DNA of 64,000 nt, from assembly GCF_003002055.1 (NCBI RefSeq), contig NZ_PVZF01000002.1, forward strand, positions 248,001 to 312,000, written 5' to 3'. Below, in pieces: positions 8,695 to 17,034 of the stretch. The DNA is from Kineococcus rhizosphaerae (lineage in GTDB: Bacteria > Actinomycetota > Actinomycetes > Actinomycetales > Kineococcaceae). How positions within the stretch are numbered: the stretch's first letter is position 1; each line of letters opens with the position of its first letter. The position numbers and the translations under genes are program-made. Under the pieces are notes generated by a model that saw nothing but the letters and a program-made list of their open reading frames with translations, was not told the DNA's origin and did no database searches.

Positions 8695-9651
8695 TCAGCC
8701 GCGCATCCCCGCCAGGAACCCGCTGATCTGGGTGCGCAGCTCCTCGGCCAGCTGCGACAACCCGGTGGTGTCCTGCGCCGAGCCCCAGCCGGACGACCCG
8801 TCGACGGCGGTGCGCACGCCGTCGACGAGGCCGTTCATCTCCACGATGGTGCCGCCGATGCCGGTGATGGCGCGCACGGCCTCCTGGGCGTTCTGCCGGA
8901 TGCTGTCGACGCGCTGGCTGACCTGCTCGGTGGCGCGCCCGGACTGGTCGGCCAGCTCCTTGACCTCGGCCGCGACGACGGCGAAGCCCTTGCCGGCCTC
9001 CCCGGCGCGGGCCGCCTCGATCGTCGCGTTCAGCGCCAGCAGCCTCGTCTGGTCCGCGATCGCGTCGATGACCGAGACGACCTGCTGGATCTCGCGCGAG
9101 GCCTCGGTGAGCGCCTGCATCGTCAGCGCCGCCTGGTCGGCCTCCTCGCTGGCCGCACCCGCGGCCGTCGCCAGACCCTGCGCGGACGCGCTGAGCTCGG
9201 TCGAGGCCGTGGCCAGCTGCTCGGAGACGCCGAGCACTCCCGCCTCGAAGTCGTCGGCCAGCGCCAGGCGCGTCGTCCGGGCCCCCTCGACGGCGGCGTT
9301 GCCCGCCTGCATCGTGGTGCGGCCGGAGTTGATCGCCGAGGCGGAGTGCCGGAACGCCCCGCCCAGGCCACCCAGCAGCAGACGACGGTGGAACCGCCCC
9401 TCGGCGGCGGCGGTCAGGACCTCCCCGGCCTCGCGCACGAAGGCGTCGGAGACGTCCAGGGAACGGTTGACCGAGGTCGCCAGCCGGGCCAGCTCCGGCA
9501 CCGCGTCCGAGCCCGGCACCCCGGCCACGCGGGCCTCCAGGTCCCCGGCGGCCGCCTTCTCGCAGACCTCGGCCACCTGCCGGACGACCTCGCGGTACAG
9601 GGCCACCTCGTCGGCGGACGAACGCCCGCCACGACCGCTGAACAGCTTCAC
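8695..9651 (-). CDS. Soluble methyl-accepting chemotaxis protein (signalling subunit of a split aerotaxis-like receptor)
   Basis: 318 residues with no membrane helix and no periplasmic sensor. Two HAMP-like stretches ([10 protein letters not shown] near 33-42 and [10 protein letters not shown] near 82-91, each followed by an amphipathic helix) lead into the MCP signalling domain. Its hairpin tip [20 protein letters not shown] and the [15 protein letters not shown] helix are well conserved; this is the CheA/CheW contact. It starts 2 nt after the stop of the PAS gene, so the pair is almost certainly translationally coupled. By comparison with Aer and the two-protein CetA/CetB system, I infer that it relays redox or oxygen signals sensed by the PAS partner. 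No che genes are in the window. Confidence 0.88.
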   Translation of the reverse strand: MKLFSGRGGRSSADEVALYREVVRQVAEVCEKAAAGDLEARVAGVPGSDAVPELARLATSVNRSLDVSDAFVREAGEVLTAAAEGRFHRRLLLGGLGGAFRHSASAINSGRTTMQAGNAAVEGARTTRLALADDFEAGVLGVSEQLATASTELSASAQGLATAAGAASEEADQAALTMQALTEASREIQQVVSVIDAIADQTRLLALNATIEAARAGEAGKGFAVVAAEVKELADQSGRATEQVSQRVDSIRQNAQEAVRAITGIGGTIVEMNGLVDGVRTAVDGSSGWGSAQDTTGLSQLAEELRTQISGFLAGMRG

Positions 9652-9653
9652 GC

Positions 9654-10220
9654 TCAGACCTCCTCGGGGACGATGGACCAGACGAACTCCTCGTAGGAGA
9701 CGCCGCGCTCGGCGAGCACCTGCGCCAGCAGCGCGCTGGACGCCTGCACCGCAGCCTTGCCGCCGCTGTGGCGCCGCTCCTCGGCCAGCAGCCGGTCGTA
9801 GAGCGCGCTCGCGGCGCGCACCCCCTCCGCGCTGGGCTTGCGGCGGTTCGAGTGGTACCCGACGATCCGCCCGGAACGGTCCAGGCTGGGGGTGATGTGG
9901 GCCAGGACCCAGTAGTTCGCACCGTCCGCGGCGAGGTTGTTGACGTAGGCGAACAGCTCACGGCCGCTCGAGACCGTGTCCCACAGCAGCTTGAAGACGG
10001 CCTTGGGCATGTCGGGGTGCCGGATGATGTTGTGCGGCTGCCCGATCACCTCGTGCCGCTCGAAGGCGCCGACGCGCAGGAACACGTCGTTGGCGTAGGT
10101 GATGAGCCCCCGCGGGTCGGTCTTGGAGACGATGAGCTCGTCCGCCGAGAACGTCCGTTCCTGTCCCGTGGGCCGCACGGGAGCCCGTCGCTCCCGGCCC
10201 GTCGCCACCGTCGTCGTCAT
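9654..10220 (-). CDS. Aer/CetB-type PAS domain protein (sensor subunit)
   Basis: 188 residues. A PAS domain at about 25-130 carries the Aer-type block [19 protein letters not shown] and a closing [10 protein letters not shown] strand; in Aer and CetB these residues bind FAD. The tail after about residue 130 ([21 protein letters not shown]) is helical and ends with [15 protein letters not shown]. There is no MCP domain: the signalling half is the next gene, 2 nt downstream. Start ATG 10220. The redox-sensing role is from family knowledge; FAD binding is inferred from the motif only. Confidence 0.88.
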   Translation of the reverse strand: MTTTVATGRERRAPVRPTGQERTFSADELIVSKTDPRGLITYANDVFLRVGAFERHEVIGQPHNIIRHPDMPKAVFKLLWDTVSSGRELFAYVNNLAADGANYWVLAHITPSLDRSGRIVGYHSNRRKPSAEGVRAASALYDRLLAEERRHSGGKAAVQASSALLAQVLAERGVSYEEFVWSIVPEEV

Positions 10221-10300
10221 CTGAGCGCCTCCCGACCCGTGCTGGATCCGCAGCGTCCCGCCCCGGTGCTCCGGGACGGTGACGCTCTAGAAGGATCGGC

Positions 10301-10351
10301 AGCCGGTGATCGTCCTTGAGCCGTCCGGGCGACGGGCCCGGACCACCGGCT
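10301..10351 (-). terminator. Nested hairpin after the GerMN/Gmad2 gene
   Basis: AGCCGGTG (10301-10308) pairs with CACCGGCT (10344-10351), and inside it GTCCGGGC (10323-10330) pairs with GCCCGGAC (10336-10343). It begins at the stop codon of the leftward GerMN gene, as expected for a terminator; there is no T-run, usual at this GC content. Confidence 0.6.
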
Positions 10352-11484
10352 CAGCGGACCGTGACGACCTTCGTGTCGCCGACCTGCGGCGTGCCCTCAC
10401 CGCCGGACTCGTCGGGGGCGAACACCGCCACCGTGTACGTGCCCGCCGGGACCTGCGCCGTGAACGAGAAGTCGCCGAACGTGCCGTTCGCCCCGGCCTG
10501 CACCGCGTTCCGCGCCACCTCCGCACCGGCGGCGTCGGTGATCGTGTACAGCAGCGTGCCCTCGAACGCCGTCCCGACGCCCTCGACCCGCACCGACCCC
10601 GTCCCCGGCGTCACCGCCGTGATCCACGCCGGGGCCTGGACGTCGGCCTGCGGCGCGCGCGAGACCGTCTGCGCCACCGCCGAGCCGAACAGGGTCGGCT
10701 GCGCCTTGCCGTCCACCCGGATCTCGACGGGCTGGTTCGAACCCGCGGCCGCCGTCACGGTGTAGACGAGCTGCTGCACCGCCGTGCTCGCGTCCGCCGT
10801 CGTCCCCGACGCCGCCGAGGCCGCCGAGGCCGCCAGGTCCACCACCAGCCGGCCGTCCGAGGCGCTCACGGTCGCGGACGGGTCCGGCGACCACGGGCTG
10901 GAGTAGTCCGGGTCGCTCGCCTTCCCCGCGAGCATGGCCCGCAGCGCGTTCGTGGCGTCGTCCTGCCCGCCGCCGGCCTCCACGTACTCCCGGAACAGCT
11001 TCGCGGGCTGCCCACCCAGCCAGTACACGGGCACGGTGCCCGCCCCGGACGGCAGCGTCCCCGACGACGCACCCGTCGTCGTCGTGTCCCCCGTGGCCAC
11101 GGGCTGGGTCGTCGCGGCCGTCGCGGGCCCGGACGTCGCGCCGCTCGAGGGCGAGGGGCCCGCCGTCGTGGTCGCGGACGAGGCGGACGGGGAGGGGGAC
11201 GTCGACGCGGCCACGGTGGTGACCGCGTCGTCGCCGCCGCGCTGGCTCAGGGCGAACGCCCCGCCCCCCACGACCACGGCGACGGCGGCCCCGGCGACGG
11301 CGACCCAGGCGCGGGAACGGCGGCGGTTGGCACGGCTGGACATGCGGATCTCCTCGAGACGGTCGGCGGGTCGGGCGTCGGCCGCGCGGGCGGCCAGGGC
11401 GTCGCGCAGCCTTCGCGCGGTGGGGCTGAGGTCGTCGTCGCCGTCGGGGTCCGGCAGGGGGCCCGACGGGGTCACGTCACTCAC
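10351..11484 (-). CDS. Membrane-anchored GerMN / Gmad2 domain protein, ECF-sigma-linked
   Basis: 377 residues: a cytoplasmic head of about 58 residues (SPTARRLRDALAARAAD), one membrane helix (AWVAVAGAAVAVVVGGGAFAL), a long Ser/Thr/Ala/Pro linker (about 85-150), a GerMN domain (TVPVYWLGG..., about 150-265), then a Gmad2 immunoglobulin-like domain (PAWITAVTPGTGSVRVEG to the C-terminus). The arrangement, inside-out and directly downstream of an ECF sigma gene (37 nt), suggests an anti-sigma or sigma-linked envelope sensor. A ZAS zinc motif is not visible in the short cytoplasmic part, so anti-sigma activity is a guess. Confidence 0.8.
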   Translation of the reverse strand: MSDVTPSGPLPDPDGDDDLSPTARRLRDALAARAADARPADRLEEIRMSSRANRRRSRAWVAVAGAAVAVVVGGGAFALSQRGGDDAVTTVAASTSPSPSASSATTTAGPSPSSGATSGPATAATTQPVATGDTTTTGASSGTLPSGAGTVPVYWLGGQPAKLFREYVEAGGGQDDATNALRAMLAGKASDPDYSSPWSPDPSATVSASDGRLVVDLAASAASAASGTTADASTAVQQLVYTVTAAAGSNQPVEIRVDGKAQPTLFGSAVAQTVSRAPQADVQAPAWITAVTPGTGSVRVEGVGTAFEGTLLYTITDAAGAEVARNAVQAGANGTFGDFSFTAQVPAGTYTVAVFAPDESGGEGTPQVGDTKVVTVR

Positions 11485-11521
11485 GGTTCGACCCCGTCCG
11501 CTCCGTCGCGCCGCTCGTCGC

Positions 11522-12067
11522 TCACTGCCGTTCCTCCCGGCTCATCGCCTCGCGCAGCGCGGACAACCCGCGGTGCGCGTGCGTCTTGACCGCGCCCCGG
11601 CTGATGCCGAGGGCGTCGGCGATGTCCTGCTCGGACATCTCCCCCTGGTAGCGCAGCACCAGGACCTCCCGCTGCCGCGGCGGCAGCCCGTCGAGGGCGC
11701 TCAGCACCGAGCGGTGCTCCGAGGCCCGCACGGCGTGCTCCTCCGGGCCGTCCGGCGCGGGGTCCGGCAGCGGCCGCCCGCGGTCGGCCACGACCCGGTG
11801 CCGCAGCACGTCCCGGACCCCGTTGACCACGCTCGTGCGCAGGTACGCGACGGCGGACCCCTTGTCCGCCATCCGGTCCCAGCGTCGGTGCAGGGCGACG
11901 AAGGCGTCGGCCACGACCTCCTCGGCGCTCGCCGTCTCGCCCAGGAGCGAGGCCGCGAGCGCGACGAGCCGCCGCCAGTGCGCCGCGTACAGCGCCCCGA
12001 CGGCCTCGTCGGCCGACCACGAGCGCGGGTCGTCAGACACGACCGCACGCTCCCTCATCACCATCAC
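11522..12067 (-). CDS. ECF RNA polymerase sigma factor (SigE family)
   Basis: About 181 residues with region 2 (ALYAAHWRRLVALAASLLGE, then AEEVVADAFVALHRRW) and region 4 (LPPRQREVLVLRYQGEMSEQDIADAL, then the helix ISRGAVKTHAHRGLSALRE). This is the short actinobacterial SigE-family ECF type. The start is uncertain: GTG 12067 lies exactly 6 nt after the CGTCTA of its probable own promoter, ATG 12064 and 12058 follow, and GTG 12040 has an AGGGAG 9 nt upstream. The frame is open to 12085 but that codon would precede the transcript. It is followed by a membrane protein gene that may control it. Confidence 0.9.
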   Translation of the reverse strand: MMVMRERAVVSDDPRSWSADEAVGALYAAHWRRLVALAASLLGETASAEEVVADAFVALHRRWDRMADKGSAVAYLRTSVVNGVRDVLRHRVVADRGRPLPDPAPDGPEEHAVRASEHRSVLSALDGLPPRQREVLVLRYQGEMSEQDIADALGISRGAVKTHAHRGLSALREAMSREERQ

Positions 12068-12073
12068 GCCGTG

Positions 12074-12103
12074 TAGACGAGTCACGCAGGGTCACGGTTG
12101 ACA
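12074..12103 (-). promoter_or_regulatory. Candidate autoregulatory ECF promoter
   Basis: Read on the minus strand: TGTCAACC (12103-12096), 16 nt, CGTCTA (12079-12074). TGTCA/CGTC pairs with 16-nt spacing are usual for ECF sigma targets, and the position just upstream of the sigma gene fits autoregulation. The pairing with this particular sigma factor is inference. Confidence 0.55.
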
Positions 12104-12173
12104 TCCAACCCGAGAAGTTTTCCGTGGGGCTCGTGGGGCGGGTGGCGACCGCCCGGACGGGTACCGTCGGGAC

Positions 12174-12539
12174 ATGGCCGAGGTCTCCCGCGTCGAGCGC
12201 GCCCCCGACGACCTGTTCCTCAAGATCGTCGCGGGTGAGATCCCCGCCACGATCGTCCACAGCGACGAGCAGGTCGTCGCCTTCGAGGACGTCGCCCCCC
12301 GAGCCCCCGTCCACGTCCTCGTCGTCCCGCGCGAGCGGTACGAGAACGTCGCCGAGCTCGCCGCGGCGGCCCCGCAGGTCCTGGCGCGCCTGGTGCAGGT
12401 GGCCCAGCAGATCGCCGACGAGCGGTGCGGCGGGGAGTACCGGCTGGTCTTCAACACCGGGACCGCGGTGGGCCAGTCGGTCTTCCACGTCCACGGCCAC
12501 GTGCTCGGGGGCCGCGACTTCGAGTGGCCACCGGGCTGA
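12174..12539 (+). CDS. HIT family nucleotide-binding protein
   Basis: 121 residues. The histidine triad HVHGHV sits near the C-terminus, after the conserved NTGTAVGQSVF, and the N-terminus DDLFLKIVAGEIPATIVHSDE is that of Hint-type purine nucleoside phosphoramidases. In Actinobacteria it belongs to the dnaJ-rsmE-HIT-phoH-ybeY block; rsmE is not in this window. ATG 12174 lies exactly 6 nt after TACCGT (12162-12167), a leaderless-type start. It is divergent from the sigma gene. Confidence 0.93.
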   Translation: MAEVSRVERAPDDLFLKIVAGEIPATIVHSDEQVVAFEDVAPRAPVHVLVVPRERYENVAELAAAAPQVLARLVQVAQQIADERCGGEYRLVFNTGTAVGQSVFHVHGHVLGGRDFEWPPG

Positions 12540-12561
12540 TCACGCGGTTCCATGGGGCGCC

Positions 12562-14346
12562 ATGTGCGGTCTTTGCGGTGAGGTCAGGTTCGACGGGCGC
12601 GCGGCGGACGTCGCGGCGGTCCAGCGGATGTCGCAGACGCTCGCACCGCGCGGACCGGACGGGGAGGGCGTCTGGGCGCAGGGCCCGGTGGCCTTCGGGC
12701 ACCGGCGGCTGTCGATCATCGACCTGTCCGCCTGCGGCGCCCAGCCCATGCAGGACCCCGAGCTGGGCCTGACGGCCGTCTTCAACGGCTGCGTCTACAA
12801 CTACCCGCAGCTGCGCGAGGAACTCATCGGCCACGGGTACCGGTTCGTCTCCACCTCCGACACCGAGGTCATCGTCAAGGGCTACCACCGGTGGGGGGCC
12901 GACGTCGTCGACCACCTCGTCGGCATGTTCGCCGTCGCGGTCCACGAGCGCGACACCGGCCGCACCGTCCTCATGCGCGACCGCCTCGGCGTCAAACCCC
13001 TGTACCTGGCCGAGACGCCCGGGCGGTTGCGGTTCGCCTCGAGCCTGCCCGCGCTGCTGGCGGCCGGCGACGTCGACACCACGATCGACCCCGTCGCGCT
13101 GCACCACTACCTGTCCTGGCACGCGGTCGTCCCCGCGCCGCGCACGGTGCTGACGGGCGTCCGCAAGCTGCCGCCGGCCACCGTCCGCACGATCGAGGCC
13201 GACGGGACGTCGAAGGAGCACCGCTACTGGGCGCCGGACCACGTGCGGCGCGAGGAGTTCGCCGGGTTCTCCGAGCGCGACTGGGAGGACGCCGTCCTGC
13301 AGTCCCTGCGGACCGCCGTGGAACGCCGCACCGTCGCCGACGTCCCCGTCGGGGTCCTGCTGTCCGGGGGCCTGGACTCCAGCCTCATCACCGCGCTGCT
13401 GGCCGAACAGGGGCAGACGGGCCTGGCCACGTACTCCATCGGGTTCGAGTCCGTCGGCGGCCGCGAGGGCGACGAGTTCGCCTACTCCGACGTCATCGCC
13501 GAACGGTTCGCGACGAACCACCACCGCATCCGCGTCACGGGTGACGAACTCGTCGGGGCCCTCGGGCACGCCGTCGGCGCCATGAGCGAACCCATGGTCA
13601 GCCACGACGTCGTCGCCTTCGACCTGCTCTCGCAGCACGTCTCGCAGACCATCAAGGTCGTGCAGTCCGGCCAGGGGGCCGACGAGGTGTTCGGCGGCTA
13701 CCACTGGTACCCGCCGCTGACGGGGCTCACCCCCGAGCAGGGGGTGGACGCCTACGCGACGGCGTTCTTCGACCGCGACCACGCGCAGGTGGCGCAGGTG
13801 CTGAACCCGCAGTGGCTGACCGCCACCGACGTCTCCCGGGAGTTCCTGCGCGAGCACTTCACCCGGCCCGGGGCCGACACCGCCGTCGACGCGGCGCTGC
13901 GCCTGGACACCGAGGTCATGCTCGTCGACGACCCCGTCAAGCGCGTCGACAACACGACGATGGCGTGGGGGCTGGAGGCGCGCGTGCCGTTCCTCGACCA
14001 CGAGCTCGTCGAACTCGCCGCGGCGATCCCCCCGGAGCTGCAGCTCGCCAACGGCGGCAAGGGGATCCTCAAGCAGGTGGGGTACCGCGTGATCCCGCGC
14101 GAGGTCATCGACCGCCCCAAGGGGTACTTCCCGGTCCCGGCCATCACCCACCTCGAGGGCAAGGTCCTCGGCCTCGTCAAGGACGCGCTGTCGAGCCGGG
14201 CGGCCCGGGACCGGGCGCTGTTCCGCCCCGAGTACGTCACCGGCCTGCTGGACGACCCCAACGGGGAGCTGACCCCGTTGCGCGGCAACAAGCTGTGGCA
14301 GCTCGGTCTGCTGGAGATGTGGCTGCAGCAGCACGGCATCGGCTGA
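12562..14346 (+). CDS. N-acetylglutaminylglutamine amidotransferase (asparagine synthetase-like)
   Basis: 594 residues. Class II glutamine amidotransferase domain with nucleophile Cys2 (MCGLCGEVRF) and AFNGCVYNY-type strand, then an asparagine synthetase B-like domain with the PP-loop LLSGGLDSS near residue 266 and GADEVFGGYHWYPP. The GYHWYPP motif and the neighbouring GNAT/ATP-grasp ligase mark the subgroup that amidates the dipeptide osmolyte to N-acetylglutaminylglutamine amide (NAGGN), known from Sinorhizobium meliloti and Pseudomonas aeruginosa, rather than making asparagine. ATG 12562 is set by the required Cys2. It leads the ligase gene by 12 nt. Confidence 0.88.
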   Translation: MCGLCGEVRFDGRAADVAAVQRMSQTLAPRGPDGEGVWAQGPVAFGHRRLSIIDLSACGAQPMQDPELGLTAVFNGCVYNYPQLREELIGHGYRFVSTSDTEVIVKGYHRWGADVVDHLVGMFAVAVHERDTGRTVLMRDRLGVKPLYLAETPGRLRFASSLPALLAAGDVDTTIDPVALHHYLSWHAVVPAPRTVLTGVRKLPPATVRTIEADGTSKEHRYWAPDHVRREEFAGFSERDWEDAVLQSLRTAVERRTVADVPVGVLLSGGLDSSLITALLAEQGQTGLATYSIGFESVGGREGDEFAYSDVIAERFATNHHRIRVTGDELVGALGHAVGAMSEPMVSHDVVAFDLLSQHVSQTIKVVQSGQGADEVFGGYHWYPPLTGLTPEQGVDAYATAFFDRDHAQVAQVLNPQWLTATDVSREFLREHFTRPGADTAVDAALRLDTEVMLVDDPVKRVDNTTMAWGLEARVPFLDHELVELAAAIPPELQLANGGKGILKQVGYRVIPREVIDRPKGYFPVPAITHLEGKVLGLVKDALSSRAARDRALFRPEYVTGLLDDPNGELTPLRGNKLWQLGLLEMWLQQHGIG

Positions 14347-14358
14347 GGCGGGGTTCGG

Positions 14359-16149
14359 ATGAGCGCGAGCACGAAACGGCGCAGCACCGTCGCGGGGCTG
14401 CGGCACCGCGGTCTGGACAGGCCCACGATCTCCAGCCGGACGTGGCAGCGGCCGTCGTCGTGGTTCACCGACGACATGGGCAGCGACGTCGTCCTCGACA
14501 TGGGGTGGGGACGGCTGGTGTTCGGCCAGACGTTCACCGACCGGTCCGCGATCGTCGACGCCCTGCGCGCGGAGGAGACCGGCGAACGCGACATCGCGAT
14601 GTACGTCCGCGAACCCCAGGTCCTCGTCGGGCTGGCCCCGCACGAGGTGTTCCTGGACCCCTCCATCACGTTCCGGCTGAACCTGTCCCGCTACCGGGCG
14701 CCGCGCGACCGCAACCCCGACGTGTTCGTCAGGATGGTCCGCGAGCGCGCCGAGCTCGACGAGGTGAACCGCATCTACGCGGCCTGCGGGATGGTCACCT
14801 CCGACGTCGACGTCATGTGGGCCAACCACCGGACCCGCACGTTCACCTACCTCGTCGCCGAGGACACCCGCACCCGCGAGATCGTCGGCACCGTCACCGG
14901 TGTCGACCACGTCCTGGCCTTCGGCGACCCCGACCAGGGTGCGAGCCTGTGGTGCCTGGCCGCGGACCCGCAGGCCGCCCCGCGCGGGGTGGGGGAGGCC
15001 CTCGTGCGGGTCCTGGCCGAACGCTACGTCGCCCGCGGCCGGGCGATCCTCGACCTGTCCGTGATGCACGACAACGCCGGCGCCATCGCGCTGTACCGGC
15101 GGCTGGGTTTCCGGCCCGCCGCCCCCGTCGTCGTCAAGCGCAAGAACCCCATCAACCGTCCGCTGTTCTCCCCGCAACCGGAGGGGCTCGCCGAGCTCAA
15201 CCCGTACGCGCGGATCATCGCCGACGAGGCGTTGCGCCGCGGGGTGCGGGTCGAGGTCACCGACGCGCCCAGCGGTGAGATGCGGCTGACGTACGCCGGG
15301 CGGTCGCTGCTGACGCGCGAGTCGCTGTCCGAGCTGACCAGCGCCGTCGCGATGAGCCGCTGCGACGACAAGCGCGTCACCCGCCGGTTGCTGGCCGCCC
15401 AGGGGGTCCGGGTCCCCCGCGCCGTCGAGCTGGCGCAGGACCCGTTGCGGGACACCGAGGGTCTCGCCGCGTGCGAACGCCTCGTCGCCGAGACCGGCCC
15501 CGTCGTCGTCAAACCCGCGCGCGGGGAGCAGGGCAAGGGCATCACCGTGGGCGTGCGGGGCGGCGACGAGCTGCGCGCCGCGGTCGCCGAGGCCGCCGGG
15601 CACTGCCCCGACGTCCTCGTGGAGGAACTCGTCGCGGGTCAGGACCTGCGCGTCGTCGTCATCGACCACGAGGTCGTCGCGGCCGCCGTGCGCCGGCCCG
15701 CCACCGTCATCGGCACGGGCACCGACGACATCCGCACCCTGGTCGCGCAGCAGAGCCGGCGCCGGCAGGCCGCCACGGGCGGGGAGTCGAGCATCCCGCT
15801 GGACGCGACGACCGAGGCCGTCGTCGCCGACGCCGGGTTCGGCCTCGACGACGTCCTGCCCCGCGGGCGACGGCTGGAGGTGCGGCGCACCGCGAACCTG
15901 CACACGGGCGGGACGATCGACGACGTCACCGACGACCTGCACCCCGACCTCGTCGACGCGGCCGTGGCCGCGAGCCGGGCCATCGGGATCCCGGTGACGG
16001 GCCTGGACCTCCTCGTCCCCGACGTCTCCGGCCCCGAGCACGTCGTCATCGAGGCGAACGAACGACCCGGTCTGGCGAACCACTCACCCCGGCCGACGGC
16101 GCAGCGGTTCCTCGACCTGCTGTTCCCGGAGACCCGGGCGCAGGGGTAG
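14359..16149 (+). CDS. N-acetylglutaminylglutamine synthetase (GNAT / ATP-grasp fusion)
   Basis: 596 residues. A GNAT acetyltransferase domain lies at about 115-265 (VNRIYAACGM..., the acetyl-CoA loop QAAPRGVGEALVRVLAE, and DNAGAIALYRRLGF), after a 110-residue family-specific N-terminus. An ATP-grasp ligase domain occupies about 320-595 (VVVKPARGEQGKGITVG, VEELVAGQDLRVVVI, ending in VVIEANERPGL). This fusion makes N-acetylglutaminylglutamine from two glutamines, acetyl-CoA and ATP, the first step of NAGGN synthesis. It forms an operon with the amidotransferase and probably with the glycosylase starting 9 nt later. Confidence 0.9.
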   Translation: MSASTKRRSTVAGLRHRGLDRPTISSRTWQRPSSWFTDDMGSDVVLDMGWGRLVFGQTFTDRSAIVDALRAEETGERDIAMYVREPQVLVGLAPHEVFLDPSITFRLNLSRYRAPRDRNPDVFVRMVRERAELDEVNRIYAACGMVTSDVDVMWANHRTRTFTYLVAEDTRTREIVGTVTGVDHVLAFGDPDQGASLWCLAADPQAAPRGVGEALVRVLAERYVARGRAILDLSVMHDNAGAIALYRRLGFRPAAPVVVKRKNPINRPLFSPQPEGLAELNPYARIIADEALRRGVRVEVTDAPSGEMRLTYAGRSLLTRESLSELTSAVAMSRCDDKRVTRRLLAAQGVRVPRAVELAQDPLRDTEGLAACERLVAETGPVVVKPARGEQGKGITVGVRGGDELRAAVAEAAGHCPDVLVEELVAGQDLRVVVIDHEVVAAAVRRPATVIGTGTDDIRTLVAQQSRRRQAATGGESSIPLDATTEAVVADAGFGLDDVLPRGRRLEVRRTANLHTGGTIDDVTDDLHPDLVDAAVAASRAIGIPVTGLDLLVPDVSGPEHVVIEANERPGLANHSPRPTAQRFLDLLFPETRAQG

Positions 16150-16158
16150 CGGGCGCCG

Positions 16159-16902
16159 GTGCCCGAAGGCCACGTCCTGCACCGCCACGCCCGCGACCAG
16201 CGCGAGGCGCTGGCGGGGCAGGTGCTGTCCGTGACGAGCCCGCAGGGCAAGTTCGACGTCGCGCCGTTCGACGGGCACCGGCTCAGCGACGTCCAGGCCC
16301 ACGGCAAGCACCTGCTGTACTCCTTCGACGGCGCGCCCGACGTCCACGTGCACCTGGGGATGAAGGGGTTCTTCCTCCGCACCGACGACGTCGCGCTGCC
16401 GCCGCTGCGCGCGACGCGGATGCGGTTGGCGGGGCAGCGGGAGGCGTTCTCGCTCGTCGCACCGGGCCGGTGCGAGGCGCTGGAGCAGGGCCGGGTGCAG
16501 GCCCTGCTGGACACCCTCGGCCCGGACCCGCTGCGGGTGGGGGAGGCGGGTCGCGACGAGGCCGCCCACCGGCTGAGCTCGGGGAAGGCCGCCGTCGGCG
16601 CCGCGCTGCTGGACCAGTCGGTCTGGGCGGGCATCGGCAACGCCTGGCGCGCCGAGCTGCTCTTCCTCGCCGGCGTCGACCCGGCGCGGCGCGCGACGCC
16701 GGAGGAGGCGGGGCTGCTGTGGGACCTCGCCGTGGAGCACCTGCGGCTGGGGGTCGAGGCCGGGCAGGTCGTCTCGGACGTCGCGGCCCCCGACGAGCGC
16801 TGGGTGTACGAGCGCGAGACGTGCCGGCGGTGCGGGACGCCCGTGCGGAGCTGGACCCTCACCGGCCGCACCGCCTACGCCTGCCCCGTCGACCAGCGCT
16901 GA
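16159..16902 (+). CDS. Fpg/Nei family DNA glycosylase
   Basis: 247 residues. PEGHVLHRHAR supplies the P2-E3 catalytic pair (with Met removed) of the Fpg/Nei fold; the H2TH helix region lies at about 140-185 (AAVGAALLDQSVWAGIGNAWRAELLF) and a zinc finger at the end (CRRCGTPVRSW). The finger closes with YACPVDQR, so the fourth ligand expected as CxxC is an Asp. It excises oxidised bases. It starts with GTG 9 nt after the NAGGN ligase; why a repair gene sits there is not clear. It ends just before a 34-bp-stem palindrome. Confidence 0.9.
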   Translation: MPEGHVLHRHARDQREALAGQVLSVTSPQGKFDVAPFDGHRLSDVQAHGKHLLYSFDGAPDVHVHLGMKGFFLRTDDVALPPLRATRMRLAGQREAFSLVAPGRCEALEQGRVQALLDTLGPDPLRVGEAGRDEAAHRLSSGKAAVGAALLDQSVWAGIGNAWRAELLFLAGVDPARRATPEEAGLLWDLAVEHLRLGVEAGQVVSDVAAPDERWVYERETCRRCGTPVRSWTLTGRTAYACPVDQR

Positions 16903-16906
16903 CGTT

Positions 16907-17032
16907 CGCTCTCCTCCCGCCGAAGGCACACCTCGCGCCCTCGCGCGGGCGTGGTCCGGGCGCGAGGTGTGCCTCGCGCAGAGGAGGAGGCACGGGAAGG
17001 GCGCGAGGTGTGCCTTCGGCGGGAGGAGAGCG
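16907..17032. repeat. 34-bp perfect inverted repeat with an internal third arm (GGCACACCTC family, copy 1)
   Basis: The arm 16907-16940 (through GAAGGCACACCTCGCGCCC) is exactly complementary to 16999-17032. The 58-nt loop contains at 16958-16974 a further copy of the right-arm sequence GGGCGCGAGGTGTGCCT, so the left arm can pair with either. It fills the gap between the convergent glycosylase and coiled-coil genes and ends 3 bp before the latter's stop codon. It could be a bidirectional terminator. A related element is at 52342-52398. Confidence 0.9.
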
Positions 17033-17034
17033 CG

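Noticed and set aside
12451-16083. A 1210-codon open frame on the minus strand
   Set aside because: It is the antisense shadow of the NAGGN amidotransferase and ligase genes; composition is low-complexity Arg/Gly/Asp/Val and no family is seen.
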